Assembly: GCF_000786215.1 (NCBI RefSeq)
Contig: NZ_JROG01000008.1
Span: 1 to 64,000 of the forward strand
Reading direction: 5' to 3'
DNA from: Sphingomonas sp. 35-24ZXX
GTDB taxonomy: Bacteria > Pseudomonadota > Alphaproteobacteria > Sphingomonadales > Sphingomonadaceae
DNA: 64,000 bases
Shown piece after piece: positions 53,945-63,514 of this stretch. A program made the translations under genes and the position numbers. Position 1 is the first letter of the stretch; each line of letters opens with the position of its first letter. The notes beneath the pieces are model-generated. The model made no database searches. It was not told the origin of the DNA and worked only from the letters and a program-made list of their open reading frames with translations.

Positions 53945-54793
53945 TCAGCCCAGCGCGGCGCTGACCGCCGCTGCCATCGGCGTTGTGGGGCGGCCAAGCA
54001 GATGCGACAGTGCGCCGCTGGGATCTTCCAGCCAGCCTTCTGCGGCCTTCACGTCGACATCGACCAGCAACGCAGCAAACCCGGCAGGCAGGCCGAAGCT
54101 TTCCAAGATGCCCTGGTACTCTTCCGGCGGAAGATCATTGTAGGGTAGCGGCTTGCCCGACTGGCGCGCGACCTCTGCGGCGAGTTCGGAGAGGGTGAAA
54201 GCCTCGTCACCGCCCAGTTCATAGGTCTTGCCGGCATGGTCGGCGCTGGCAGCGACAACGGCAATGGCTTGGGCATAATCGCCGCGGGTGGCAGGCGTGA
54301 ACCGGGCCGATCCCGCCGAGCCGATCAGCGCGCCGGCACCCAGCGCGGCGCCCAAGGTGCCGGTCCAGTTTTCGGTGTACCAGCCGTTGCGCAGGATCGT
54401 CGCCGACAGGCCAGAGGCTGCAATGAGCGCTTCGGTCGCACGGTGATCTTCGGCGATCAGCATCGGCGAGACATCTGCCTTGAGGATCGAGGTATAGATG
54501 ATCCGGCCGACGCCTGCGGCCTCGGCGGCGTCGATCACGTTGCGGTGCTGGCCGACCCGGTCGTTGAAATCGCTCGACGAGATCAGCACCAAGGTCTCCA
54601 CCCCGGCAAGCGCCAGGGCCAGGGCATCGGGCTGGTGGGTGTAATCGAAGGCGCGGGCCTCAACACCCAGGCCGCCAACCTTGGAAGGGTCACGCGCCAG
54701 GGCTACGATCAGTGCGGGTGAGACACGGACCTTGAGGAAATCGATGGCGGCGCGGCCAAGCTGGCCGCTGGCTCCGGTGATGGCGATGGTCAT
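53945..54793 (-). CDS. qorB: NAD(P)H:quinone oxidoreductase QorB-like (NmrA-type SDR)
   Basis: 282 residues. N-terminal NADPH-binding ITGASGQLGRAAIDFL, then LVLISSSDFNDRVGQHRNVIDAAEAAGV and LRNGWYTENWTG, which follow E. coli QorB (YtfG) closely. It reduces quinones with NADPH. It is divergent to an HxlR-family gene, the same arrangement as ytfG-ytfH. Start taken at MTIAITG because the upstream extension lies in the operator region. Confidence 0.92.
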   Translation of the reverse strand: MTIAITGASGQLGRAAIDFLKVRVSPALIVALARDPSKVGGLGVEARAFDYTHQPDALALALAGVETLVLISSSDFNDRVGQHRNVIDAAEAAGVGRIIYTSILKADVSPMLIAEDHRATEALIAASGLSATILRNGWYTENWTGTLGAALGAGALIGSAGSARFTPATRGDYAQAIAVVAASADHAGKTYELGGDEAFTLSELAAEVARQSGKPLPYNDLPPEEYQGILESFGLPAGFAALLVDVDVKAAEGWLEDPSGALSHLLGRPTTPMAAAVSAALG

Positions 54794-54834
54794 GGGTAAA
54801 GGCTCCTTCTGTGCAGTTGACCGCAAGCAGATAG

Positions 54835-54876
54835 AAGTATACGCACAAAACGTAAGTACCCACATTTTTGTAAGTA
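54835..54876. promoter_or_regulatory. Three AAGTA repeats between qorB and its regulator
   Basis: AAGTA at 54835-54839, 54854-54858 and 54872-54876, with the last two extended to GTAAGTA; spacings 19 and 18 bp, close to two helical turns each. Placed in the 101-bp divergent promoter region, they are likely binding sites for the HxlR protein. Confidence 0.5.
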
Positions 54877-54894
54877 TGAAGAAAGGCGTTTGCG

Positions 54895-55272
54895 GTGGAA
54901 TTCAAACCCGATGTGCTCAATGAAAAATGCGGATCGCGGCAGGTGCTGGGCCATTGCACCAGCCGCTGGGGATCTTTGGTGCTGATCGCGCTGCTCGATG
55001 GCACCATGCGGTTCAGCGCGCTGCGCCGCCGCATCGGCGGGGTGTCCGAGCGGATGCTTACCCAATCGCTGCGGTTGCTGGAGGAAGACGGTCTGGTCCA
55101 GCGCACCGCGCACCAGGTGGTCCCCCCGCATGTCGATTATGATTTGACCCCGATGGGCCGGGAGGTCGCGCACCACGTGCTGGCCCTGGCGCAGTGTATC
55201 GAGGGCAATCTCGCAGCGATCATGCATCGCCAGACGAGCCGGGGCGCGGGCGCAGCCGCACCCCCCGCTTGA
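54895..55272 (+). CDS. HxlR-family redox-type regulator (QorR/YtfH-like)
   Basis: 125 residues, GTG start. Winged-helix HxlR/DUF24 domain: LGHCTSRWGSLVLIALLDGTMRFSALRRRIGGVSERMLTQSLRLLEEDGLVQRTAHQVVPPHVDYDLTPMG. An N-terminal cysteine (NEKCGSRQVL) matches the redox-sensing Cys of QorR/YodB-type repressors, with a second at GHC and a third later. It probably represses qorB until quinone or electrophile stress modifies the cysteine. Its 3' end overlaps blh tail-to-tail by 53 bp. Confidence 0.92.
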   Translation: MEFKPDVLNEKCGSRQVLGHCTSRWGSLVLIALLDGTMRFSALRRRIGGVSERMLTQSLRLLEEDGLVQRTAHQVVPPHVDYDLTPMGREVAHHVLALAQCIEGNLAAIMHRQTSRGAGAAAPPA

Positions 55273-56185
55273 GCCCTGGCCTCACCATAAGCCGCAATAT
55301 CACAGGTACAAGCATGTGCGGCGCGGTGAGCACGGACAGCGCCACAAAGCTGGCGGCAAACACATCCTGCGTGATCACCGCGCCCCGGTTCAGGGCAAAG
55401 ATTGCCACCGCTATCCCCAGGCCGCCCAGGGTCAGCGGGATCACGGTGCCGCCCCATTGGCGAAGGCCATGCAATCCCAGTGCGCGGGAATGATCGCCGA
55501 ACTGGATCGGCGAATGCACCAGACAGAAGAACAGCGCAAAGCCGTGGACGGGTGGCAGCACCAGCATCGCGGCCAGCCCGCAGACCGCTGACAACGCGCG
55601 GTTGCGCTCCCCTGCATGCCACAGCATCCCTGCGCCAGCGATCGCCAGCATGAGCATTGTCGGTGCGATCAGCACCATCACATCGACCAGCAGTCTGGCG
55701 GCAGCGTCGTTCGACAGCACCGCAAACAGGCTGGCAAGACTTGCAGAGTGCAACAATGACGGAGCCGAAAGAAAGGCCAGCGCCATTCCGGTCGCGATGA
55801 ACCGCGACCCGCAGCGCTGCCAGTCTTCGGAAAAATGCACCGCCGCCATCAGCAGGAAGATGCCCAGGCCCCAGGCGGGCGCGGCCTGCCACAACAGATA
55901 CATGGCGAGCGCGCAAACAAGATAGAGACCGATCAGCGTGCTGCGTCGCGGGGCTGCCGGGTCATCGGCCGAGCCGTTTTGCAGTAGCGCGATATCAAAG
56001 CTGCCATGTGGCATCCCGACCACCATCAGCGTGGCGGACAGCACCGCGATGGCCTGGCCGGTTTCAGGCAATAACCCGGCGGAGTATACCGCGATGGCCA
56101 TGGCGGTGATCATCAGCATCCAGCCGACCGTGCCGGTGCCGAGGCGGGAGGGGGATGGGGAAGAAGGGAAAGCCGCGCTGGCCAT
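55220..56185 (-). CDS. blh: Beta-carotene 15,15'-dioxygenase (Brp/Blh family)
   Basis: 321-residue polytopic membrane enzyme that cleaves beta-carotene to retinal. Conserved His-containing motifs GMPHGSFDIALL, AAVHFSEDWQRC, LVHSPIQFGDH and LTAPHMLVPVILRL match the Brp/Blh iron-ligand pattern. Second gene after the rhodopsin, 57 bp downstream, so the pair makes both opsin and chromophore. A 13-bp-stem hairpin fills the gap and ends 11 nt before this ATG, which lacks an obvious Shine-Dalgarno. Translation may therefore depend on that structure or on coupling. Confidence 0.95.
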   Translation of the reverse strand: MASAAFPSSPSPSRLGTGTVGWMLMITAMAIAVYSAGLLPETGQAIAVLSATLMVVGMPHGSFDIALLQNGSADDPAAPRRSTLIGLYLVCALAMYLLWQAAPAWGLGIFLLMAAVHFSEDWQRCGSRFIATGMALAFLSAPSLLHSASLASLFAVLSNDAAARLLVDVMVLIAPTMLMLAIAGAGMLWHAGERNRALSAVCGLAAMLVLPPVHGFALFFCLVHSPIQFGDHSRALGLHGLRQWGGTVIPLTLGGLGIAVAIFALNRGAVITQDVFAASFVALSVLTAPHMLVPVILRLMVRPGLKRGVRLRPRPGSSGDA

Positions 56186-56196
56186 GATCGGTGACC

Positions 56197-56233
56197 ATCG
56201 GCCAGCCGAACCTTGGGGGCTCGGCTGGCCGAT
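56197..56233 (-). promoter_or_regulatory. Intercistronic hairpin between rhodopsin and blh
   Basis: Perfect 13-bp arms ATCGGCCAGCCGA / TCGGCTGGCCGAT with an 11-nt loop, occupying most of the 57-bp gap: nine bases after the opsin stop and eleven before the blh start. No T-run. It probably protects the opsin mRNA 3' end or lowers blh expression relative to opsin. Confidence 0.7.
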
Positions 56234-56242
56234 GACTCGCCC

Positions 56243-57025
56243 TTACTGAGCAACCACGACGGGGACCGGCTTAGCCGCATCGCCATATTCGGCTTCCGAC
56301 TTCCGCACTGCGATCATGTAGACCAGGATGCCGACGCCCACCTTGGCGACGAGATCGGCAATCGTGTAGCCGATCTGCACCGCGGTTTCGACCGAACCAC
56401 CCGACAGGCTGGTATAGGGGATCATGTAGACGATCGGGTAGAAGCCCCATGACGCGAAGGTCAGCAGGCGTGCCTGCTTGATCAGGCCACGCGCGCTTTC
56501 GGGCTGACGCTCGATAGCATCGCCCAAGCCCTTGAACAGTTCCCACACGATGTAGAGGAACGGAATCGAGGACAAGGTGCCCCAGATCGCGCGGGTGGTG
56601 TTGTCGTCGGCGATTTCACCCGGATAGCCCAGGATGATCATCAACGCTGCGGCCGAACCCAGCCGGACCGACAGCGAGACAGTCTTGCTCTGCGACAAGC
56701 GCATCACCAGCACCAGTTCGATCAGCAGCAATGGCACGGTCAGCAGCCAGTCGACATAGCGATAGGCATCATTGAAGCCCCTTCCGCTGGCGCTGATCAC
56801 GCCATCGGTCAGCGCATAAGCCGATGACCAGCTCTCGAAGATGCGCAGATAATGATAGGCGGCAATCGCGGTGACGAGACCGGTGATGGTCAGCGCGGTC
56901 TTGTAAGCCGGGCCGACCTGCGAGCGGCCGAACCAGAAGAACAACGTTGCGGCTGCCATCGCGGCAAACGTGAATGAAAAGGCGTTATAGACCAATAAAT
57001 ATTGACCCGCTGTAATTGTATCCAT
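56243..57025 (-). CDS. Xanthorhodopsin-type light-driven proton pump
   Basis: 260-residue seven-TM microbial rhodopsin. Helix C reads YRYVDWLLTVPLLLIELVLVM, with counterion Asp92, Thr96 and proton donor Glu103 (DTE pumping motif). His58 in AYHYLRIFESW matches the His-Asp pair of proteorhodopsin/xanthorhodopsin. Retinal would be bound at Lys228 in IADLVAKVG. Leu at the spectral-tuning position (Asp92+8) predicts green absorption. Xanthorhodopsin signatures LGYPGE and IWGTLSSIPF are present; Gly149 equals the fenestration glycine (Gly156 of Salinibacter xanthorhodopsin) that allows a carotenoid antenna. AGGGG precedes the ATG. First gene of the opsin-blh operon, downstream of the LOV-HTH gene. 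Confidence 0.96.
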   Translation of the reverse strand: MDTITAGQYLLVYNAFSFTFAAMAAATLFFWFGRSQVGPAYKTALTITGLVTAIAAYHYLRIFESWSSAYALTDGVISASGRGFNDAYRYVDWLLTVPLLLIELVLVMRLSQSKTVSLSVRLGSAAALMIILGYPGEIADDNTTRAIWGTLSSIPFLYIVWELFKGLGDAIERQPESARGLIKQARLLTFASWGFYPIVYMIPYTSLSGGSVETAVQIGYTIADLVAKVGVGILVYMIAVRKSEAEYGDAAKPVPVVVAQ

Positions 57026-57212
57026 GCTGGACCCCTGTGGAAATGGCGTTCGACGAACGATTGAGACAACATCATTGCCACAGAGCTTGGCGCTTCCTGC
57101 CTGCTAAATGCATCCACAGTGTTCTGAAGATCACCCGTTATCGTGCAGTACGATGCCAAGCACATGGAATCGATTGCCCAGATATTGGGTTGAGGCATGA
57201 TCAATTCTATAC

Positions 57213-57224
57213 GGTCTTTAGGCT
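57213..57224. promoter_or_regulatory. EL222-type LOV-HTH operator, proximal site
   Basis: GGTCTTTAGGCT fits the EL222 consensus as I recall it (RGNCYWWRGNCY) at all twelve positions. Proximal of two sites upstream of the rhodopsin gene, 187 bp before its start codon. On the minus strand it is followed at once by the AT-rich GTATAGAATTG. Confidence 0.75.
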
Positions 57225-57230
57225 GTACTG

Positions 57231-57242
57231 GGTCTAAAGCCC
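57231..57242. promoter_or_regulatory. EL222-type LOV-HTH operator, distal site
   Basis: GGTCTAAAGCCC is a second full match to RGNCYWWRGNCY, 18 bp centre-to-centre from the proximal site and overlapping the stop codon of the LOV-HTH gene. Random expectation for one site is about one in 16 kb at neutral composition and less here because of the central WW, so two within 30 bp is unlikely by chance. Confidence 0.75.
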
Positions 57243-57851
57243 GGCTTCGACTGCGATGCGAATGACGTCGGCGACGTTGGATGTCTGCAGCCTGGAGAGC
57301 AGCGCAGACCGGTGCATCTTGACCGTTTTCTCGCTCAGCGACAGCCGGTAGGCGATGTGCTTGGTGCGGTGCCCGGCGGCGATCTGCTGCAGGATCTGGC
57401 GCTGCCTCGGGGTCAGCGTCTTGACAAGATCGACCGCGCGATGGTGGCGGTTGCTGTTGGGGCCGGCATCGTCATCACGCAACTCGACCTGTGATCCCAG
57501 GAAATAGGTCAGTGCGCCGTCTGAATCGAACACCGGGGCAACCAGCACGGCATTGCGGAAGGCCCTGCCATCGCGCTTGTAGTTCAGGATCTCGACCAGC
57601 ACCGGACGGTGGCGTTCGACTCCGTCGCGGATCCGGTTGGTAAGCCATGGCTCGGTCGCCGGACCCGCCAGGAACTTGCAGTTGCGGCCGAGGATTTCAG
57701 ACACGGCATAACCGGTCAACTCGCAGAACGGCGTGTTCACCGCGATGATCGGGTTGTCTGCCAACCGGGGGTTGCTGATCACCGCGGCTATCGGGCTGAG
57801 CCGGATTGAATCGATCAATCCGTCAGCCACCGCATCGAACGTGCCGGACAT
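57234..57851 (-). CDS. LOV-HTH blue-light-activated transcription factor (EL222-like)
   Basis: 205 residues from this Met. A flavin-binding LOV domain (residues ~18-125) carries the photoactive motif GRNCKFLAG, with adduct-forming Cys58, and NYKRDGRAFRNAVLVAP and YFLGSQVEL, nearly identical to EL222 of Erythrobacter. A LuxR-type HTH follows (LTPRQRQILQQIAAGHRTKHIAYRLSLSEKTVKMHRSALLSRL), ending RIAVEAGL. In EL222 light breaks the LOV-HTH contact, and the protein dimerises and activates transcription. Directly upstream of the rhodopsin gene, with two candidate operators between them. An alternative Met at 57923 would give a 229-residue form. Confidence 0.95.
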   Translation of the reverse strand: MSGTFDAVADGLIDSIRLSPIAAVISNPRLADNPIIAVNTPFCELTGYAVSEILGRNCKFLAGPATEPWLTNRIRDGVERHRPVLVEILNYKRDGRAFRNAVLVAPVFDSDGALTYFLGSQVELRDDDAGPNSNRHHRAVDLVKTLTPRQRQILQQIAAGHRTKHIAYRLSLSEKTVKMHRSALLSRLQTSNVADVIRIAVEAGL

Positions 57852-58185
57852 GTCATGCTGCTTTCGGGCTGCCGTCGCTTGGTCGCAACGGTCCTCGCCC
57901 CCCGCCTCGGGGGTACAGGGCATTGTGCGCACCTGCAACGCCCAATGCCGGTGCTTTGCAATGACTTTGCCCCCTGGCTGACCCATTAGGTGGCCCATCC
58001 CCCCTTCCCCCTTTCGCAACCTTGCGCTAAGGCCTGCCGCGGCATAACGGTTTCCGTATCGGCCCGCCGGTTTCGCGCAGAAAATGGTCGCGCGCGTCCC
58101 CATTCCGGCCTCTGGTGCGAACCGTCACACACCGGCGTCGTTCAGGCGCTACACGCATAACTGTTACTACTGGAAGGGACTCCAC
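57852..58185. other. Divergent region between LOV-HTH and acnA
   Basis: 334 bp containing the two divergent promoters. One in-frame N-terminal extension of the LOV-HTH gene enters it. I looked for a third EL222-type site: the best candidate, around 58022-58033, has only one good half, so none is called. No RNA gene or repeat recognised. Confidence 0.4.
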
Positions 58186-60854
<2,669 letters not shown>

Positions 60855-60858
<4 letters not shown>

Positions 60859-61520
60859 ACCCGGTCCTGTCATCGGCCATGGCTGCGCTGATCGGCGCGG
60901 CCATGGTTGTTGGCGCGGCCTCGCAGGCGGCGGCGCAGGGTTCGCCTGCACCGCTCGCCCTGCCTGCCGATCCGCAGGAGGCTGGGCTCACCTGTTTCTA
61001 TTCGGCGGTGGTCACGGGTGGCGGCAAGACCGAGGCGCTCGCCGAGGCGAGCTGGTTCCTGTTCGAGATCGCCCGGCAGAAGACCGAAGCTGCGCCCGAC
61101 ACGTTCGTCGAGCGGCTGGAGGAGGTGGCGGGCCTGCCGCCACCCAATCTCGATACGCTCGCGGGCGATGCGCCCAGATTGCTGCCCTTGTGCGCCGGGC
61201 GCTATCCGCAGATCAGCTCGAAGCGGGCGATATCCCTGCCCAGCGATCCGTTCACCCGCGACATGCAGTGCTTTGCGCTCGCAAGCTATCTCGCGGGCAT
61301 GGCGGAAAGCGAGCTTGAGGATTCGGGTGAAAGCCCGTTCGGCAAACGGGTCGGCGCTCTGGCAGACACATTGTCCGCACGGCTGACCGAAGACCGCGCC
61401 AAGGCGGCAGGCATTGCCGATCCGGACGCGATGCAGCGGCAGTTTGCACGCTCGCTGCGCGACATCGGCCCGGCGGGCAATCCGATGAAGGTTCTGGAGG
61501 CCTGCGAGAAGGCGGGTTGA
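60855..61520 (+). CDS. Secreted four-cysteine protein, paralogue of the 1726-2418 gene
   Basis: 221 residues; start overlaps the acnA stop by ATGA. Signal peptide ([24 protein letters not shown]). Cysteines at [26 protein letters not shown] and LEACEKAG divide the mature protein into two similar halves, as in the protein encoded at 1726-2418. Neither has a recognisable catalytic motif. The link to acnA is probably positional. Confidence 0.8.
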
Positions 61521-61636
61521 TTTCATTGCTTGCCATCAACGCGGAAAATCGTCACAAATTTGCGTGCAAATTCCCGAAACTTCCAAACCGCTTTTCCGTT
61601 GAGCTTATCAGGAAGCTGGCGAGCAGGAATGAGAGC

Positions 61637-61813
61637 ATGGAACACACACAACGTAATCAGAAAATTCTCGATGCCATTGCGCGTCAGACCGAACGCGGCA
61701 CGGCATCGAAACATGCTGCTCGTGAAATGCTGATTAGCGAAGGCATTTACACCAAAAAGGGCAAACTCAAGGTTGAGTTTGGAGGAGACGGAAAAGGCAA
61801 GGCGGCAGCTTGA
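61637..61813 (+). CDS. Small basic protein coupled to the ART-like gene
   Basis: 58 residues, Lys/Arg-rich: NQKILDAIARQTERGTASKHAAREMLISEGIYTKKGKLKVEFGG. AGGA lies 11-14 bases before the ATG; an in-frame upstream extension to 61517 looks non-coding. The pattern (helix, then REMLISEGIYTKKGKL) belongs to small proteins found in many proteobacteria; I do not know their function. The stop overlaps the next start by TTGA, so the two are made together. A small DNA-binding or antitoxin-like role is a guess. AT-richer than the flanks. Confidence 0.75.
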   Translation: MEHTQRNQKILDAIARQTERGTASKHAAREMLISEGIYTKKGKLKVEFGGDGKGKAAA

Positions 61814-62433
61814 GTCGCCTCGCGACGTCATTTGTCTTGGGATACCATGGTTGCGACCGGAGTGTCGCAGACAATGCGGTACTGAACGGTGCCGAGGTTC
61901 TGCAGAGTGACCGAGACTATGACTGGCTTGGCCCAGGAGCGTATTTTTGGGAGTCAGACCCCATTCGCGCACTGGAATGGGCGCAATGGAAATCGGACAT
62001 CGGCGATTACAAAAGACCTGCTGTTATCGGAGCGGTCATCGACCTGGGGAACTGCCTTGATCTGCTTGCCAGAGAGAATCTCGAAATTCTGAAAGAAGCG
62101 CACGCATCGTTTCTGCAACTGCGTCAACTTTCCGGGCTGCCTATTCCAGAAAACCGAAGTCCCAAGGGCATGAAAAAGAAAGACAGGCTGCTTCGCTTTC
62201 TCGATTGCGCCGTGTTTCGCCACCTGCATTCGATCATTGATGAATTGGCAAAGGACGACGCCAGCTTCCGCCCGTTTGATACCGTGCGCGGCATGTTTAT
62301 GGAAGGAGGGCGGCTCTATCCGGGCAGCGGCTTCTACCGGAAAAGCCATGTTCAGATTGCGGTTCGAAACACGGATTGCATTAAGGGGATTTTCTACCCT
62401 CCAGAGCTGCGGCCTCTCCAGTTCCAGTCTTGA
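61810..62433 (+). CDS. PARP/ADP-ribosyltransferase-like protein
   Basis: 207 residues, TTG start. The N-terminal pattern GYHGCDRSVADNAVL..SDRDYDWLGPGAYFWESDP resembles PARP-type ADP-ribosyltransferases: His13 in YHG, and Tyr45 in GPGAYFWE following the Asp-Trp-Leu turn. A candidate third residue is Gln182 in SHVQIAVRNTDCIKG, giving an H-Y-Q triad. No TM or signal. Co-translated with the 58-residue gene upstream and AT-richer than surrounding core genes, so it is probably acquired. Toxin, phage-defence or tRNA/protein-modifying roles are all possible; the catalytic assignment is inference. Confidence 0.65.
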   Translation: MSRLATSFVLGYHGCDRSVADNAVLNGAEVLQSDRDYDWLGPGAYFWESDPIRALEWAQWKSDIGDYKRPAVIGAVIDLGNCLDLLARENLEILKEAHASFLQLRQLSGLPIPENRSPKGMKKKDRLLRFLDCAVFRHLHSIIDELAKDDASFRPFDTVRGMFMEGGRLYPGSGFYRKSHVQIAVRNTDCIKGIFYPPELRPLQFQS

Positions 62434-62467
62434 TTAGCGGTAGAGTGCCACACTGCCCCCTCATCGC

Positions 62468-62496
62468 TTGACTTTACCCCCCCTCGACCGTATGCG
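62468..62496 (+). promoter_or_regulatory. Sigma-70-type promoter of rpmH
   Basis: TTGACT (62468-62473), a 17-bp spacer and TATGCG (62491-62496), ~76 bp before the rpmH start. The -35 element is strong and the spacing ideal; the -10 is weak, as is usual in alphaproteobacteria. Confidence 0.55.
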
Positions 62497-62571
62497 GCCT
62501 GCTTTCGCGGGCATCGCAGCAGGTGATGTGCGCGGCGAATCATTTGAACCCGTAATTTTCAGGAGTGCCGC

Positions 62572-62706
62572 ATGAAGCGCACATTTCAGCCCAGCAACCT
62601 TGTGCGCGCTCGTCGTCACGGATTCCGTTCGCGCACCGCGACCCCCGGTGGCCGTGCCGTTCTGCGTGCACGTCGCGCCCGTGGCCGCAAGCGCCTGAGC
62701 GCCTGA
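62572..62706 (+). CDS. rpmH: 50S ribosomal protein L34
   Basis: 44 residues, [19 protein letters not shown] onwards, ending RGRKRLSA: the canonical L34 sequence and length. AGGAG at 62561-62565 supports the start. Heads the conserved rpmH-rnpA-yidD-yidC order. Confidence 0.98.
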   Translation: MKRTFQPSNLVRARRHGFRSRTATPGGRAVLRARRARGRKRLSA

Positions 62707-62720
62707 TCGGGCCGCTGCCC

Positions 62721-63164
62721 GTGATTGCGGGCGCGGACGACAGCCAGGATATCGAGCAGACGGGCGCTCCGGATCGTTCCGGGGCGCCTGTTGTGTTGCG
62801 CCAAAGGTCGGATTTCCTGGCCGCCAACGGGGGCCTGCGCGTCGGCACCCCCGCCTTCGTGCTGCTCGTCAAATCCCGCCAGGATGCCGACACCACCTGC
62901 CGCATCGGCTATACCGTCACCAAGAAGACCGGCAACGCCGTGGTGCGCAACCGCATCAAGCGCCGGTTTCGCGCGCTGGCGCGCCAGGTGCTGCCCGATC
63001 ACGGCCTGGCAGGCGCAGATCACGTGCTGATCGGCCGTGAAGACGCGCTGACCCGCGAATTCGCCGCGATGCAGGCCGATCTCGAACGCGCCCTGGCCAA
63101 GGTGCGCGATGGCAAGGCCACCACCGATCGCCGCCCGCCGCGCGGCAAACCCCGGCGGCGCTGA
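62721..63164 (+). CDS. rnpA: Ribonuclease P protein component
   Basis: 147 residues from a GTG start. Central signature NAVVRNRIKRRFRALARQ and RIGYTVTKKTGNAV identify RnpA, which binds M1 RNA for tRNA 5' maturation. The start is uncertain: the frame is open back to 62565 and overlaps rpmH, and CTG at 62703 or GTG at 62721 are the realistic choices. The basic, Arg-rich tail (RRPPRGKPRRR) is long. Confidence 0.93.
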   Translation: MIAGADDSQDIEQTGAPDRSGAPVVLRQRSDFLAANGGLRVGTPAFVLLVKSRQDADTTCRIGYTVTKKTGNAVVRNRIKRRFRALARQVLPDHGLAGADHVLIGREDALTREFAAMQADLERALAKVRDGKATTDRRPPRGKPRRR

Positions 63165-63257
63165 CATGCGCATTCCGTCGGAGACTGGCGTATGCCGGTC
63201 GAGCGGTGCTCGCCTGGCAGACCTGGCTGTGATGGTGATGCCGGCCATGGAAAACCG

Positions 63258-63467
63258 ATGCGCCAGTTGCTGATCCTGATCGCCCGGGGCTGGCAACTGG
63301 GCCCTTCGCGCATCCTGCCGCCGACCTGCAGGTACAGCCCCAGCTGTTCCGAATACGCCATCCAGGCGCTCAACCGCCATGGTGCGATTAAGGGTGGCTG
63401 GCTGGCGATGAAGCGGCTATTGCGCTGTCACCCATGGGGCGGGCACGGCCATGATCCGGTGCCCTGA
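63258..63467 (+). CDS. yidD: Membrane protein insertion efficiency factor
   Basis: 69 residues from MRQLLILIARGWQLGPS. The conserved YidD core CRYSPSCSEYAIQALNRHGAIKGGWLAMKRLLRCHPW is complete. A longer frame from 63192 exists but family members begin near this Met. YidD sits at the membrane and helps YidC-dependent insertion; it is placed between rnpA and yidC as usual. Confidence 0.95.
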   Translation: MRQLLILIARGWQLGPSRILPPTCRYSPSCSEYAIQALNRHGAIKGGWLAMKRLLRCHPWGGHGHDPVP

Positions 63468-63514
63468 TGCACATATGCGCCCCCTTTATGAATTGCCGGA
63501 ACGAGGTTTGAAGC

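Noticed and set aside
56890-57204. 104-codon frame covering the rhodopsin leader, possible leader peptide
   Set aside because: It runs out of frame into the opsin gene, has no domain or good ribosome-binding site, and the later half is antisense-like opsin shadow. The region is better read as operator and 5' leader.
58022-58033. Third EL222-type operator upstream of the LOV-HTH gene
   Set aside because: TTGCGCTAAGGCC-like sequence has one good half-site only; at least two invariant positions of the other half are wrong.
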